The notes: generated by a model not told the origin, from the letters alone. A DNA stretch of 64,000 bases from Prochlorococcus sp. AG-402-O16 (GCA_003216415.1 QCIY01000006.1:1-64000); one strand, 5' to 3'; counted from the first letter of the stretch, positions 39,860 to 51,772 are shown. Translations and numbers: made by a program.

Positions 39860-41236
39860 ATGGAAAATAAAGAAAAAATTTCTAACGTAGAAAATGTTGT
39901 AATTATAGGTTCAGGACCTGCAGGTTATACAGCTGCAATATATGCAGCAAGAGCAAATCTTCAACCTTTGCTCGTAACAGGATTTAATTCTGGTGGAATT
40001 CCTGGTGGACAATTAATGACTACAACATTTGTTGAAAATTATCCAGGTTTCCCAGATGGTGTACTTGGTCCTGAATTGATGGATCTAATGAAGGCTCAGG
40101 CAGAAAGATGGGGTACTAACTTATACGAAAGTGATGTTATCTCATTAAATACTGATTCACATCCCTTTGAATTAAAAACTTTAGAGGGGACTATAAAAGC
40201 TAACTCAATTATTATTGCAACTGGAGCAAGTGCAAATAGATTAGGCGTGATAAACGAAGATAAATTTTGGAGTAAAGGAATAAGTGCTTGTGCAATATGT
40301 GATGGAGCGACCCCACAATTTAGAGATGAAGAATTAGCTGTAATAGGAGGAGGCGACTCTGCATGTGAAGAAGCAGCATACCTCACAAAGTATGGTAGCA
40401 AAGTTCATTTGATTGTTAGATCAGAAAAATTAAGGGCTAGCGCAGCAATGGTTGATAGAGTAAAAGCTAATCCAAAGATAGAAATCCATTGGAACACAAA
40501 AGTTGATAAAGCTGATGGTTCTGAATGGCTTGAGAAAATAGAAACTATTCACTCTCAAGAAGGAAAAGGAGAAATCAACATAAAGGGTCTTTTTTACGCC
40601 ATTGGGCACACACCAAATACTAAGTTCTTAGGTAACAAACTTGATTTAGATAATAAAGGATATATTGCTTGCAAATCAGGAAGACCAGAAACATCTATTG
40701 AAGGCATTTTCGCAGCAGGTGATGTAGTTGATTCAGAGTGGAGACAAGGAGTTACAGCTGCAGGAACAGGATGTATGGCAGCATTAGCTGCCGAAAGATG
40801 GCTAGCCGAAAAAAACTTAGCGAAAATCATAATCAGAGAAACACCCGAACCAGAAAGAAAACTTAATTCGTCAAATTTTAATGAAGACGAAGTTAATGAA
40901 GATACCTTCGATTCAAACTCTGAATGGCAAAAAGGCAGTTATGCATTAAGGAAACTTTATCACGAGAGTAAAAAACCTCTCTTAGTTATTTTTAGTTCCC
41001 CAAGCTGCGGTCCATGTCATGTTTTGAAACCTCAATTAAAAAGGGTAATTAAAGAACTTGATGGTGCAGTGCTAGGAGTTGAAATAGATATTGATAAAGA
41101 TAAAGAGATTGCGAAACAAGCTGGTATAAATGGCACTCCCACAGTTCAACTTTTTAAGGAAAAATTATTAAAAAAACAATGGCAAGGAGTTAAACAAAGA
41201 AGTGAGTTTAAAGATGCTATAAAAAATATTATTTAA
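39860..41236 (+). CDS. trxB: NADPH-thioredoxin reductase with C-terminal thioredoxin domain (NTRC type)
   Basis: GSGPAGYTAAIYAARA, CAICDGA, and C-terminal CGPC in SSPSCGPCHVLKPQL. Confidence 0.95.
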   Translation: MENKEKISNVENVVIIGSGPAGYTAAIYAARANLQPLLVTGFNSGGIPGGQLMTTTFVENYPGFPDGVLGPELMDLMKAQAERWGTNLYESDVISLNTDSHPFELKTLEGTIKANSIIIATGASANRLGVINEDKFWSKGISACAICDGATPQFRDEELAVIGGGDSACEEAAYLTKYGSKVHLIVRSEKLRASAAMVDRVKANPKIEIHWNTKVDKADGSEWLEKIETIHSQEGKGEINIKGLFYAIGHTPNTKFLGNKLDLDNKGYIACKSGRPETSIEGIFAAGDVVDSEWRQGVTAAGTGCMAALAAERWLAEKNLAKIIIRETPEPERKLNSSNFNEDEVNEDTFDSNSEWQKGSYALRKLYHESKKPLLVIFSSPSCGPCHVLKPQLKRVIKELDGAVLGVEIDIDKDKEIAKQAGINGTPTVQLFKEKLLKKQWQGVKQRSEFKDAIKNII

Positions 41237-41245
41237 ATAAACTTT

Positions 41246-41515
41246 TTACTTATTATTCCTCTTAGGATTATTTTTATTAGTTGTAATTCTGGGGCCCCCA
41301 CCTGCATTTCTCTCTCGATAAGTTATCCTTCCTCTAGAAAGATCATAAGGACTTATCTCAACTAATACTTTGTCTCCTGCTAATAATTTAATTCTAAATT
41401 TAGTTAATTTACCTGCGGCTCTGCATAAACATTGATGTCCTTCAGGTTGCTCTAACGTAACCAAATAAAATCCATTTCCCTGCTCTTTTTCTATTACACC
41501 TGATGTTTCAATCAT
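41246..41515 (-). CDS. infA: translation initiation factor IF-1
   Basis: EKEQGNGFYLVTLEQPEGHQCLCRAAGKLTKFRIKLLAGDKVLVEISPYDLSRGRITYRER. Confidence 0.93.
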   Translation of the reverse strand: MIETSGVIEKEQGNGFYLVTLEQPEGHQCLCRAAGKLTKFRIKLLAGDKVLVEISPYDLSRGRITYRERNAGGGPRITTNKNNPKRNNK

Positions 41516-41607
41516 TAATTAATTTTTTACTAAATTTATAATATCAGAAAAAGATTGGCCAAAATTAATTTGAGAAAAATTACGTGTTTAAAAATATAGA
41601 ATCCAAT

Positions 41608-41820
41608 TTAAATTGAAAATTTAATTTCATTAATTATTTGAAGTTGACCATAGTAAAAATTAGCTTTTGCAATTTTTTCAGAATCTTCTAATTGATCAAA
41701 AAAAACAAATCCTAGGCTTTCCCATAATGACGATCCGCAGACGTTATTCAATTCATTTTTTGCTTCTTTTGCAAAATTTTCTAGCTTTCTTTCAAGATTT
41801 TTAGTTTTGGAAACAGACAT
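41608..41820 (-). CDS. hypothetical small protein
   Basis: 70-aa ORF. Confidence 0.6.
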   Translation of the reverse strand: MSVSKTKNLERKLENFAKEAKNELNNVCGSSLWESLGFVFFDQLEDSEKIAKANFYYGQLQIINEIKFSI

Positions 41821-41874
41821 AACAAGTAATAACTTTATAGTACAAATATACTATATATTCCTGCGATAGCAATA

Positions 41875-42837
41875 TTAAAAAGGTAATCTCTTTTTTTCTT
41901 CAATATTTAGATCTGCTTCCATTTCTCTTAATCTTTTAAGTATTTGCTGGTAGTATTCTTTGATATAACTCTCTAAAGATGTCATATCATCTTCTTTTAG
42001 TTCCAATATTTCGTAGGTTTTGCTCATATCAGCGTCTAATGATTCTCCACTACTTGTTACTTCAGCAAAAGCCAATCTTTCAGCAACATTTAAAGAATCT
42101 TGAAAAAAAGAAACTACCTTTTGAGTAACACTAATAAGGAAGGGGGAAACTCTAAATATTTTTGCCTTTTTTTCGCTAAATTTTTCACATAGGGAAATAA
42201 CTTCGTTTGAATCCCATGCTTTGGGCCCAACTAAAGGCAATGATGTTCTATGAGTTTTTGGATTACTTACTGCTGCAATAATAACTTTTGCCATGTCTTG
42301 AGTATTCATATAAGCTATTTTAGTTGGAGTTCCACTCATCCAAACTGCTTGACTGTCTAATACTGGGATAGCAAATTGACTTATAACTCCCTGCATAAAA
42401 GCTGCACATTTAAAGATTGTATATTCCAGGTCAGAATTCTCAAGAAGTTTCTCAGTACAAAATTTAATGTCCATTAATGGAACATTTCTAAATTTATCTG
42501 TTAGAAGTATTGATAGAAAAATTACCCTTTTTACATTTAAAGATTCACAAGCGTTGTATAAGTTGAGTTTCCCATTCCAATCTATTTCATAAATACTTTT
42601 AGGATCGTCTGGTCTACTAGTTGCTGCATCAATAACAACTTCAATATCTTGCAATGAATACTCAATATCGGAAGAATTAATTAAATTCCCTTTTGTAAGT
42701 TCACATCCCCATTCTTGAAGAAAAGAAGCTTTTCTTGGGTTTCTAACAAAGCATCTAACCTCATGTCCATCTTCTATAGCTTGCTTTGCAATTTGCCTTC
42801 CAAGAGTCCCTGTTGCTCCTACTAAAAGAATCTTCAT
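41875..42837 (-). CDS. ycf39: Ycf39-like NAD(P)-binding protein
   Basis: MKILLVGATGTLGRQIAKQAIEDGHEVRCFVRNPRKASFLQEWG. Confidence 0.88.
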   Translation of the reverse strand: MKILLVGATGTLGRQIAKQAIEDGHEVRCFVRNPRKASFLQEWGCELTKGNLINSSDIEYSLQDIEVVIDAATSRPDDPKSIYEIDWNGKLNLYNACESLNVKRVIFLSILLTDKFRNVPLMDIKFCTEKLLENSDLEYTIFKCAAFMQGVISQFAIPVLDSQAVWMSGTPTKIAYMNTQDMAKVIIAAVSNPKTHRTSLPLVGPKAWDSNEVISLCEKFSEKKAKIFRVSPFLISVTQKVVSFFQDSLNVAERLAFAEVTSSGESLDADMSKTYEILELKEDDMTSLESYIKEYYQQILKRLREMEADLNIEEKKRLPF

Positions 42838-42894
42838 ATTTAAGATTTACTTAACTTGTAGACCATAACTTAATTTGTTATGAATTCGTGAGAA

Positions 42895-42993
42895 TCAATC
42901 CCCCTGAAACTTTAATAATAATGCACCGCCAACTAATCCTATTGGAATCAGTATCCAAAAAACTGCAGCAATACTAAAAATTTCTTTAGCCAT
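42895..42993 (-). CDS. petM: cytochrome b6f complex subunit PetM
   Basis: manual translation [32 protein letters not shown]. Confidence 0.88.
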
Positions 42994-43068
42994 AGTAAAA
43001 TTTTATCATTAGTATAATTTACATTCAATTTACATTTATTTGTTAAAAATGTAGATAATGCAAATATC

Positions 43069-44025
43069 TTGAAAATTATTGAATGCATGATCACCAATCA
43101 TAAAGAAGAAAATATTAATTATCCTAATTTCTGGGATTGGAATGGTTTTAAAATTTGTTGGAGTGTTACAGGCGAAGAAAATAAAATTCCAATTATCTTT
43201 CTACATGGATTTGGTGCTAGTCGAAAACATTGGAGAAACAATGTAGGATATTTTGCAAAAAGAAATTGTGCCTCCTATTCTTTGGATTTAATAGGATTTG
43301 GAGATTCAGCTCAACCTGGGATAAGACAAATTGGAAAATTAAATAATGAGATTTGGTGTAATCAAGTGAAAGACTTTATTGCTCAGGTCATTAGACCAAA
43401 GAATCCTGGGAAAGTAATTCTCATCGGCAATTCACTTGGCTCATTAGTGGCATTAACATGTGCTGTCTCATTAGAGGACCAAATTGCAACAGTTATTGCA
43501 TCTCCTCTACCAGATCAAATTCAAGAAAAAAAAATAAGAAATAAACCAATTTTTAAAAAATTAAAAGATAGATTTTTAATAGTATTTTTTATATTTTTTC
43601 CTTTAGAGATTTTTTTATTTTTAATAACCAAATTAGGGGTTATAAAACTGGGGCTAAATTCTGCCTATTTCAAAAAAGATTCTATTGATCTAGAACTAAT
43701 CGATTTAATAACAAAACCAGTATTGAGGAGAACTTCAGCTAGATCATTAAGAGCAATGTGTATTGGAATGTCCTTGAGAGATGAAAAATTTCAAGCCTCC
43801 TACCTTTTAAGAAAACTTAGCGCCTCAAAAAAAGTTCCTCTTTTATTAATTTGGGGAGATAAAGATAATTTCATACCTTTGTTTCTTGGTAAAAAGATTG
43901 CAAATTTCCATAGATGGGTAAAATTAAAAATAGTATCTAATTCAGGACATTGTATCCACGATGAAGATCCTTCAGTATTCAATAGAATCTCTTATGAATG
44001 GATTAGAGATTTAAAAACCTTTTAA
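43069..44025 (+). CDS. alpha/beta hydrolase
   Basis: IIFLHGFGASRKHWRNN, GNSLGSLVAL, WGDKDNFIP, GHCIHDE; start may be internal MITNHK. Confidence 0.9.
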   Translation: MKIIECMITNHKEENINYPNFWDWNGFKICWSVTGEENKIPIIFLHGFGASRKHWRNNVGYFAKRNCASYSLDLIGFGDSAQPGIRQIGKLNNEIWCNQVKDFIAQVIRPKNPGKVILIGNSLGSLVALTCAVSLEDQIATVIASPLPDQIQEKKIRNKPIFKKLKDRFLIVFFIFFPLEIFLFLITKLGVIKLGLNSAYFKKDSIDLELIDLITKPVLRRTSARSLRAMCIGMSLRDEKFQASYLLRKLSASKKVPLLLIWGDKDNFIPLFLGKKIANFHRWVKLKIVSNSGHCIHDEDPSVFNRISYEWIRDLKTF

Positions 44026-44028
44026 AAT

Positions 44029-44553
44029 ATGAAACATACATTATCAGTTCTTGTAGAAGACGAATCTGGAGCTTTGAGTAGAATCTCAGGTCTCTTTGCT
44101 AGAAGGGGATTCAACATAGATAGCCTTGCAGTTGGTCCTGCAGAATCCAAAGGAATTTCAAGGTTAACAATGGTTGTAGAAGGTGACGATGAAACTCTTC
44201 AACAAATGACTAAACAACTTAATAAGTTATTTAATGTTCTGGGAGTTGTTGATTTTACTAATCTCGCAGCAGTTGAGAGGGAATTGATGTTACTAAAAGT
44301 TTCATCTAAAGAAGATACCAGAAGTAATATCTTAGATATAGTCCAAATATTCCGTGCAAAAGTTGTTGACGTTTCAGATATAGCATTAACACTTGAAGTA
44401 GTTGGAGATCCTGGGAAGTTAGTTGCTTTAGAAAAATTACTTGAACCTTATGGCATTCTTGAAATAGCAAGAACTGGCAAGGTAGCTCTTAAGCGCTCTT
44501 CAGGAGTTAATACCGAAATGTTGAAAATCAACAAATATTCTCTAGAAATTTAA
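44029..44553 (+). CDS. ilvN: acetolactate synthase small subunit
   Basis: [38 protein letters not shown] domain. Confidence 0.96.
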   Translation: MKHTLSVLVEDESGALSRISGLFARRGFNIDSLAVGPAESKGISRLTMVVEGDDETLQQMTKQLNKLFNVLGVVDFTNLAAVERELMLLKVSSKEDTRSNILDIVQIFRAKVVDVSDIALTLEVVGDPGKLVALEKLLEPYGILEIARTGKVALKRSSGVNTEMLKINKYSLEI

Positions 44554-45155
44554 TTAGATATCAAAACTCCCTTGATATAGTCTTCTTTATCAATTTTTTC
44601 AAGTACATCCAATCCACTTATAATTTTTCCAAAGATTGAATATCTTCCGTCTAGTTCTGGAATCTTATTAGTTACAAAAAAAAATTCAGTAGATGAAGAG
44701 TTATTTTCACCGATCTTAACCATAGCGATTGACCCCTTTTCAAAAGTATTAATTAAATCTTCAATTTTATAAGGGTTAAGGATTTGATAGTTATATCTTG
44801 GATTAATTTCTTTTTTGAATTTCATCTCTAAGGGTATTGAAGGATTTCTCTTATTAAGAGTTTGATGTCTTTCAATATAAAATTTATTTTCCGGATTAAC
44901 GCCGCCGTGTATAAACCTTACTTGGGGATAATTTATTATTTTATAAAATTTTTGATTAACGTAAATATTATTATTTATATTTTCTAGAAAGTTTGATACT
45001 GTAACTGGATTATCTTTACCAAGTAATTTAACTTCAAAATCACCCTTTGAAGTTTTGAATTGTATAACTTTATCACCTTCAATACAATTTAATTTGAGTT
45101 TTTGACAATAATAATTTGTGTTAATCTCATTTTTGAAATTACAAGCTGTAAGCAA
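44550..45155 (-). CDS. cyclophilin-type peptidyl-prolyl isomerase
   Basis: [10 protein letters not shown].., [48 protein letters not shown]. Confidence 0.88.
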   Translation of the reverse strand: MLTACNFKNEINTNYYCQKLKLNCIEGDKVIQFKTSKGDFEVKLLGKDNPVTVSNFLENINNNIYVNQKFYKIINYPQVRFIHGGVNPENKFYIERHQTLNKRNPSIPLEMKFKKEINPRYNYQILNPYKIEDLINTFEKGSIAMVKIGENNSSSTEFFFVTNKIPELDGRYSIFGKIISGLDVLEKIDKEDYIKGVLISN

Positions 45156-45202
45156 GAAAAAAGTATTGAAGAAAAATACTGCTTTTAAAAAATATTTTTT
45201 TT

Positions 45203-45760
45203 TTATTTTAAACCCTCCAAATTAACATTTAAAAATTTAGCAAGGCGAGCTCCTTCTTCTTCAACCTGAAGAAGTGGTTTAAGTTCACCTGCTCCACTTA
45301 GAGGGAGAGGTTTTTTTCTACCTTTGAGGACCAAAGCAATCCTTCTTCTGGGATTAAATCCCTCGCTTATATCCAACTTAACTGATTTAATTTCATCGAA
45401 TTTCAATTTAACTTCAATATCTTTAAATAACCCTTTTCTTTTAATTTCTACAGATTTTGATGATTTATCAAAAAAATTACTTCCTGAACCAAAGTTTATA
45501 TAAACTAAATACCATAAATAAAAGTTAAGTAGATTAGCTAATACTCCATACGCTCCCATTATTATTCCTTGAGGTACAAATAATAAAGTTGAAGGGTTAC
45601 CTAAGGGTAATAAATCTTTTCCTGTGTAGCTAGATATAGAGGCTAAAAGGAACCCAATACCCCCAATAGTCAACATTCCACCAATAATGTAATTCGAGAT
45701 TTTTCTTGATCCACCAATTTTTTGTTCGATTTTATCGAAAGAAGTGAGGTCTGAATTCAT
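45203..45760 (-). CDS. ycf4: photosystem I assembly protein Ycf4
   Basis: GSRKISNYIIGGMLTIGGIGFLLASISSYTGKDLLPLG, FVPQGIIMGAYG. Confidence 0.95.
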   Translation of the reverse strand: MNSDLTSFDKIEQKIGGSRKISNYIIGGMLTIGGIGFLLASISSYTGKDLLPLGNPSTLLFVPQGIIMGAYGVLANLLNFYLWYLVYINFGSGSNFFDKSSKSVEIKRKGLFKDIEVKLKFDEIKSVKLDISEGFNPRRRIALVLKGRKKPLPLSGAGELKPLLQVEEEGARLAKFLNVNLEGLK

Positions 45761-45942
45761 TTTTATCTTTTTTTAGAACCTAATTCAGATAATTTAACAA
45801 ACTAAGGGAGTATTCTTACCTAATTTTTAATAAAAAAGTCAGGAAAGCTTTACAAGGCATTTCAGATATGCAAATATTTCCCCACATTACTCTCAATCTT
45901 TGTTACAGTCACTGCGTATCCCGAAGCTAAAAACGATTTCTC

Positions 45943-47019
45943 ATGACGATCGCAGTTGGTAGCGCCCCACAAAGAGGATGGTTTGATGTCCTCGATGATT
46001 GGTTGAAGCGCGACCGCTTTGTATTTATTGGTTGGTCCGGACTACTTTTACTTCCTTGTGCATATCTTGCTATTGGTGGTTGGTTTGTTGGAACAACATT
46101 TGTTACCTCTTGGTACACACACGGAGTTGCAAGCTCATACCTTGAAGGTTGTAACTTCTTAACAGCAGCTGTAAGTACCCCTGGTGATGCCATGGGACAC
46201 AGTCTTCTATTTTTATGGGGTCCTGAAGCCCAAGGTAGTTTCGTTAGATGGCTACAACTTGGTGGACTTTGGAACTTCGTTGCATTACATGGAGTATTTG
46301 GCCTAATTGGTTTTATGCTTCGTCAGTTTGAAATTGCTGGCCTTGTTGGAATTAGACCATACAATGCTTTGGCTTTCTCAGCAGTAATTGCAGTTTTCAC
46401 AAGTATTTTCCTAATTTATCCTTTAGGACAGCATAGTTGGTTCTTCGCACCTTCATTTGGTGTTGCAGCAATCTTCCGTTATATCCTGTTCATTCAAGGT
46501 TTTCACAATATAACTCTAAATCCATTCCACATGATGGGAGTTGCTGGAATTCTTGGTGGTGCTCTACTTTGCGCCATTCATGGAGCTACAGTACAAAACA
46601 CTTTGTATGAAGATACAAGTATTTATACAGATGGTAAGGTTCAAAGTTCAACATTTAGAGCTTTTGACCCTACACAAGAAGAAGAAACTTATTCAATGAT
46701 TACAGCGAATAGATTCTGGAGTCAAATCTTCGGTATTGCTTTCTCAAACAAGCGTTTCTTACATTTCTTGATGCTATTTGTACCTGTTATGGGTATGTGG
46801 ACATCTTCAATTGGTATTGTCGGCTTAGCACTAAACTTAAGAGCTTATGATTTCGTAAGCCAAGAAATTCGTGCAGCAGAAGATCCAGAATTTGAAACTT
46901 TCTATACAAAAAATATACTTTTGAACGAAGGTATGCGAGCATGGATGTCTTCTGTGGATCAACCACATGAAAACTTTGTATTCCCTGAGGAGGTTCTTCC
47001 ACGTGGAAACGCCCTTTAA
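45943..47019 (+). CDS. psbD: photosystem II D2 protein
   Basis: [36 protein letters not shown]... Confidence 0.99.
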   Translation: MTIAVGSAPQRGWFDVLDDWLKRDRFVFIGWSGLLLLPCAYLAIGGWFVGTTFVTSWYTHGVASSYLEGCNFLTAAVSTPGDAMGHSLLFLWGPEAQGSFVRWLQLGGLWNFVALHGVFGLIGFMLRQFEIAGLVGIRPYNALAFSAVIAVFTSIFLIYPLGQHSWFFAPSFGVAAIFRYILFIQGFHNITLNPFHMMGVAGILGGALLCAIHGATVQNTLYEDTSIYTDGKVQSSTFRAFDPTQEEETYSMITANRFWSQIFGIAFSNKRFLHFLMLFVPVMGMWTSSIGIVGLALNLRAYDFVSQEIRAAEDPEFETFYTKNILLNEGMRAWMSSVDQPHENFVFPEEVLPRGNAL

Positions 47020-48385
47020 TAATTTATTAAGAGCTCCAAACCAAAGTATTGAGGAAACTGGTTATGCCTGGTATGTAGGCAACGCTAGATTAATCAATTT
47101 ATCTGGACGTTTATTAGGAGCTCACATTGCTCACTCTGGACTAATAGTCTTTTGGGCGGGAGCAATGATGCTCTTTGAGGTTAATCATTTTACTTTTGAT
47201 AAACCAATGTGGGAGCAAGGTTTAATCTGTATGCCACACGTCGCAATGTTTGGTTATGGAATAGGCCCTGGTGGTGAAGTTACTGATATCATGCCTTTCT
47301 TCCAGGCAGGTGTGGTTCACTTAATAGCTTCTGCTGTTCTTGGTTTTGGTGGTATTTACCATTCATTAGCAGGTCCAGAAAAACTAGAAGAAGATTTTCC
47401 ATTTTTCTCCACTGATTGGAGAGATAAAAATCAAATGACCAATATTCTTGGATATCATTTGATTGTTCTTGGTGTAGGTGCATTAGCATGGTCAGTAAAC
47501 TGGTGTTTTATTGGCGGTGCATATGACACATGGGCACCTGGTGGTGGAGAAGTTAGACTCGTTAATCCAACCTTAGACCCAAGAGTTATTCTTGGTTATC
47601 TATTTAGATCTCCATGGGGAGGCGCTGGTTCAATAATCGGTGTTAACTCCATTGAAGATATAGTTGGTGGACATGTTTATGTGGGTATTACTGCAATTAT
47701 TGGAGGAATATTCCATATCTTTACAAAGCCTTTTGGATGGGCAAGAAGAGCATTCATCTGGAACGGTGAAGGACTACTAAGTTATGCTCTTGGTGGAATT
47801 TGTGTAGCAAGTTTTATTGCTTCAACATTCATCTGGTTTAATAATACTGCTTATCCTTCAGAGTTTTATGGCCCAACAAATGCTGAAGCTTCACAGGCCC
47901 AAAGCTTTACTTTCCTAGTGAGAGATCAAAGAATTGGAGCTAACGTAGGTTCAACAATGGGACCAACAGGTCTAGGAAAGTATCTCATGAGATCTCCTAC
48001 AGGTGAAATTATATTTGGTGGTGAAACAATGAGATTTTGGGACTTCAGAGGACCATGGTTAGAGCCTCTAAGAGGTCCTAATGGATTAAGCCTCGAGAAA
48101 ATCCAAAATGATATTCAGCCTTGGCAAGTAAGAAGAGCTGCTGAATATATGACTCATGCTCCTAATGCTTCTATCAACTCTGTTGGTGGAATTATTACAG
48201 AACCTAATGCTGTTAACTTCGTTAACTTAAGACAATGGTTAGCTGCAGCTCAATTCTTCCTAGGATGGTTTACATTTATCGGTCACCTTTGGCATGCTGG
48301 ACGTGCTAGAGCTGCCGCTGCTGGTTTCGAGAAAGGAATCGACAGAAAGAGTGAACCAGCTCTAGAAATGCCTGATTTAGATTAA
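47003..48385 (+). CDS. psbC: photosystem II CP43 protein
   Basis: [39 protein letters not shown] at 47003 overlapping psbD by 17 nt with an internal GAGGAGG. Confidence 0.98.
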   Translation: METPFNNLLRAPNQSIEETGYAWYVGNARLINLSGRLLGAHIAHSGLIVFWAGAMMLFEVNHFTFDKPMWEQGLICMPHVAMFGYGIGPGGEVTDIMPFFQAGVVHLIASAVLGFGGIYHSLAGPEKLEEDFPFFSTDWRDKNQMTNILGYHLIVLGVGALAWSVNWCFIGGAYDTWAPGGGEVRLVNPTLDPRVILGYLFRSPWGGAGSIIGVNSIEDIVGGHVYVGITAIIGGIFHIFTKPFGWARRAFIWNGEGLLSYALGGICVASFIASTFIWFNNTAYPSEFYGPTNAEASQAQSFTFLVRDQRIGANVGSTMGPTGLGKYLMRSPTGEIIFGGETMRFWDFRGPWLEPLRGPNGLSLEKIQNDIQPWQVRRAAEYMTHAPNASINSVGGIITEPNAVNFVNLRQWLAAAQFFLGWFTFIGHLWHAGRARAAAAGFEKGIDRKSEPALEMPDLD

Positions 48386-48402
48386 TTTCTATTTCATCTA
48401 CA

Positions 48403-48432
48403 AAAGCCCTATCTAAATGATGGGGCTTTTTT
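48403..48432 (+). terminator. psbDC intrinsic terminator
   Basis: AAAGCCC...GGGGCTTTTTTTT. Confidence 0.75.
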
Positions 48433-48445
48433 TTGCTCAATTTTC

Positions 48446-49057
48446 TTATTTATTTAAATTTTTTCTAAGCCATGGCAAACTTAACCCCATCACATTACTG
48501 AAACAACCCTCTATTTTTTCTATATATTTACCGCCTATGCCTTCTAAAGCAAATCCTCCGGCGCAATATAAAGGTTCATTTGTATTTACATAACTCTTGA
48601 TTTCCCAATCTTCCAACTTAGAAAAATAAACTCTTGAACTTACAGTTTCTTTTATAGTTTCAGTGATCTTAAAAACATTTGAAATTGAATCGAAATTTCC
48701 AATAAGTAGAGTATGACCAGTATGTAAAAATCCAACTCCACCAGACATTTTTTTCCATCTAATAAATGCTTCTTCTTTATTAGATGGTTTCCCATAAGCT
48801 TCTCCTTTAAATTCAAAAATTGAATCACATCCAAGGATTTCCAAAGGACCATAATTATATTCTTCGGATAATGATATTTTTGGAATATTTTCAGATAAAC
48901 TATTAGCTTTCTGAAAAGATAATTCCAGAGCTAATTTGTATATATTTTTTTCATTTATTGAAGACTCATCAAAATCACTTGAAAACTGAAGGAACTCAAT
49001 TTGACAATTTTCAAGTAATTTCTTTCTAGATTGGGAAGCAGAGGCTAGAATTAACAC
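48446..49057 (-). CDS. maf: Maf-family nucleotide pyrophosphatase
   Basis: [37 protein letters not shown]; likely start just at/near 49057. Confidence 0.93.
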   Translation of the reverse strand: MLILASASQSRKKLLENCQIEFLQFSSDFDESSINEKNIYKLALELSFQKANSLSENIPKISLSEEYNYGPLEILGCDSIFEFKGEAYGKPSNKEEAFIRWKKMSGGVGFLHTGHTLLIGNFDSISNVFKITETIKETVSSRVYFSKLEDWEIKSYVNTNEPLYCAGGFALEGIGGKYIEKIEGCFSNVMGLSLPWLRKNLNK

Positions 49058-49123
49058 AAATTTTTTATCAAATTATAATTCAATTTACTAACTAATAAAT
49101 TTTAAATTTAATATAAATTACTG

Positions 49124-50653
49124 ATGGATGTAGAAGCAAAATTACATGATATAAAGAAACCAATAATGGTCCTTGGAACTTCCAGTGGAGCAGGAAAATC
49201 GTTAACAGTTACTGCCATTTGCAGGATTCTAAAAAATTTAGGAGAAGAGCCAATACCTTTTAAAGGACAAAATATGAGTAACAACGCTTGGGTTGATTGG
49301 GAAGGTGGAGAGATGGCATATTCACAAGTACTTCAAGCTTTTGCTTGTGGTATTACTCCTTCTTCAGAGATGAATCCCATTTTATTAAAACCACAAGGTG
49401 ATTCTACAAGTGAGGTGATTCACCTTGGTAAAAGTATAGGAATAACAACTGCCAAAAACTACTACAAAGATTGGTTTATTCCAGGTTGGGAAGTAATTAA
49501 AAAAAGCCTAAGTTCTATTTATAGAAAAAGTCCAAATTGCCGTTTAATTATCGAAGGGGCTGGAAGTCCAGTAGAAATGAATTTGATTCATAGAGATCTC
49601 ACTAATTTAAAAATTGCTAAGTATTTAAATGCAAATTGCATATTGGTTACTGATATTGAAAGAGGAGGCGTATTTGCACAAATAATCGGAACACTTGAAT
49701 TAATGAAACCTGAAGAAAAGAAGCTTATTAAGGGAATCATTATAAATAGATTCAGAGGGGACCTTTCATTATTTGAAGAAGGGAAAAAATGGATAGAGGA
49801 TAAAACTCAAATCCCAATAATTGGAGTTATTCCATGGTTAAATGATTCATTTCCTCCAGAAGATTCTTTAGATTTATTAGAAAAAAAATCTCATTTTACG
49901 AATCCTGATATCAAAGTTGGGATCATAAAATTGCCCTCTATAAGTAACTTTTCAGATTTTGATCCACTAGAAAATGAAGATTCAATCTTAATAGAATGGA
50001 TTAAAGACTCCCAAAACTTGAAGATGTACGACTTTATTATTCTTCCTGGTAGTAAACAAACTATTAAAGATCAAATATTTCTTGACAAATCAGGTTTATC
50101 TCAGGATATAAGAGAATATTCTAATAATAAGGGAAACATTATTGGGATCTGTGGAGGTTTACAAATGTTAGGCACATCACTTGAAGATCCATTTTTAAAA
50201 GAAGGTTCGAAAACTTTCTCAGAAAAAAAAATAAAAGGCATTGGATTACTACCATTAAAAACCACTTTCTTTGAGAAAAAATTAACTCGTCAAATCAGAT
50301 GTGAATCTTTATGGCCATGCCATTCAAAAATTAATGGATTTGAAATTCACAATGGCCAGACCGCATTGGATGATACTCAAAACACATTAAAGATTAACCC
50401 TATTTTCAAAGACATTAATCTAGGTTGGTACAAAGAGAATAAAGAAGGTGGAACTATTGTGGGCACATATATGCATGGGATCTTTGAAAATGATAGTTGG
50501 AGAAATCAATATATTAATTTAATAAGAAAGAGTAAAAATTTACCAACATTAAATAAAAAATCAATAACTTATAAAGAGAAAAGGGAATCGATTATTAATA
50601 AACTTGCTAATGAATTTAATAAACATTTAAATATCACATCAATATTAAATTGA
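49124..50653 (+). CDS. cobQ: cobyric acid synthase
   Basis: IMVLGTSSGAGKSLTVTAICRIL, PFKGQNMSNNAWVDWEGGEMAYSQ, IIGICGGLQMLG. Confidence 0.97.
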   Translation: MDVEAKLHDIKKPIMVLGTSSGAGKSLTVTAICRILKNLGEEPIPFKGQNMSNNAWVDWEGGEMAYSQVLQAFACGITPSSEMNPILLKPQGDSTSEVIHLGKSIGITTAKNYYKDWFIPGWEVIKKSLSSIYRKSPNCRLIIEGAGSPVEMNLIHRDLTNLKIAKYLNANCILVTDIERGGVFAQIIGTLELMKPEEKKLIKGIIINRFRGDLSLFEEGKKWIEDKTQIPIIGVIPWLNDSFPPEDSLDLLEKKSHFTNPDIKVGIIKLPSISNFSDFDPLENEDSILIEWIKDSQNLKMYDFIILPGSKQTIKDQIFLDKSGLSQDIREYSNNKGNIIGICGGLQMLGTSLEDPFLKEGSKTFSEKKIKGIGLLPLKTTFFEKKLTRQIRCESLWPCHSKINGFEIHNGQTALDDTQNTLKINPIFKDINLGWYKENKEGGTIVGTYMHGIFENDSWRNQYINLIRKSKNLPTLNKKSITYKEKRESIINKLANEFNKHLNITSILN

Positions 50654-50901
50654 AAGAAACAAACATAAAGATTATATGGCCAAATAGTAATGAAACATTT
50701 GTTTCAGAGGGTGATGATTGGTTTTCTTCTGCAAAAAAAGCAGGTTTAGAAATCCCAACTGGCTGCCTTACAGGAAGTTGTGGAGCGTGTGAAATCGATG
50801 TTAATGGTAAAACAGTAAGGGCTTGTATTAGTACTATTAAAAATCATAAAAAATGTCCATTACAGGTTTCTTTAACTACAGATCCCTTTTGGCAAGAATA
50901 A
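50650..50901 (+). CDS. 2Fe-2S plant-type ferredoxin
   Basis: GCLTGSCGACEIDVNGKTVRACIS. Confidence 0.93.
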   Translation: MKETNIKIIWPNSNETFVSEGDDWFSSAKKAGLEIPTGCLTGSCGACEIDVNGKTVRACISTIKNHKKCPLQVSLTTDPFWQE

Positions 50902-50907
50902 ATTTTA

Positions 50908-51441
50908 CTAAACAATACCAATTATTAGAAACAGAAAAACATAATAAAAAGTTGATCCTAAAAATGTGTTGATTAAAATAACCTCTTTTTTAATTTTTGA
51001 AGAGGCAATAATATAACTTCCTAAGATATGAGGTAAAATTGGGAAAGACCTTATGATTAAAATATAGAAAGATTTAAAAGTAATATTTGCAAAATATTTA
51101 TATAGATTATTTTTTACTGGTTTGTCCAAAAATAATATATTCCTAGAAAATTTGAATTTAATTTTTCTCATAATAAGAACTTGAATCACACTTAAAATAG
51201 TTAAAGCAGGAGAAAAAAATAAAACATAATTTAGACCAAAAATCTTTATTAATACAAAGTCAAAAATAATTGATAAAGGAAGACCTAAAAATATAGAAAT
51301 AATATTTAAAGTTATCAAATATTTGTATTGAACATTATTTAGTAAAGATTCAATATCATAAGTATATTTAAATATTAATGCCAAAAAATAAACCACTAAA
51401 TAAGTAAAAAATACTTTAAAAATAACTGATTTATATTTCAT
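50908..51441 (-). CDS. DedA/TVP38-like membrane protein
   Basis: multi-TM; RSFPILPHILGSYIIASSKIKKEVILINTFLGS resembles the SNARE-associated (TVP38/DedA) core. Confidence 0.5.
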   Translation of the reverse strand: MKYKSVIFKVFFTYLVVYFLALIFKYTYDIESLLNNVQYKYLITLNIISIFLGLPLSIIFDFVLIKIFGLNYVLFFSPALTILSVIQVLIMRKIKFKFSRNILFLDKPVKNNLYKYFANITFKSFYILIIRSFPILPHILGSYIIASSKIKKEVILINTFLGSTFYYVFLFLIIGIV

Positions 51442-51684
51442 ATTTTTTTATATCTACAAAAGGCAAGAATTAAGAATAATCATGAAAAAAAATTTGAAAT
51501 AAGAAGTCTCTTTTTAAAGTTATCATTCGTCAAAACATCAATTATTAAGATACCATTTTTTTTATTTTTTCTCTAAAAATATATGTCTTACAATCCTAGA
51601 GTAAGTTACACATCCTAGCCATAGCTTGTTTTTATTAATTAAAGGAAATAAAAGCCTGACAAGTTCAGCCTTAGGAAACAATAT

Positions 51685-51755
51685 AGAACAAACCTGAACA
51701 ATTTTTTCATATCGTCAATCAATTTTCCTCCAACAAATTCACCAACAAAGCAAAC
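51685..51755. repeat. degenerate direct repeat, partner of 54793..54860
   Basis: AGAACAaACCTGAACAnnTTTTTCATATCGTcAATCAAttTtCCtCCAACAA versus AGAACACACCTGAACAGGTTTTTCATATCGTAAATCAAATTCCCGCCAACAA. Confidence 0.75.
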
Positions 51756-51772
51756 TAATTTTATATTTTCTC

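Noticed and set aside
46787-47002. Antisense ORFs within psbD, psbC, polA, dxr, trxB and som
   Set aside because: Shadow ORFs opposite strongly supported genes.
46967-47002. ORF-track ATG start for psbC ([12 protein letters not shown]...)
   Set aside because: The family starts at the GTG (47003, VETPFNN) preceded by GAGGAGG; the extension is a reading of psbD out of frame.
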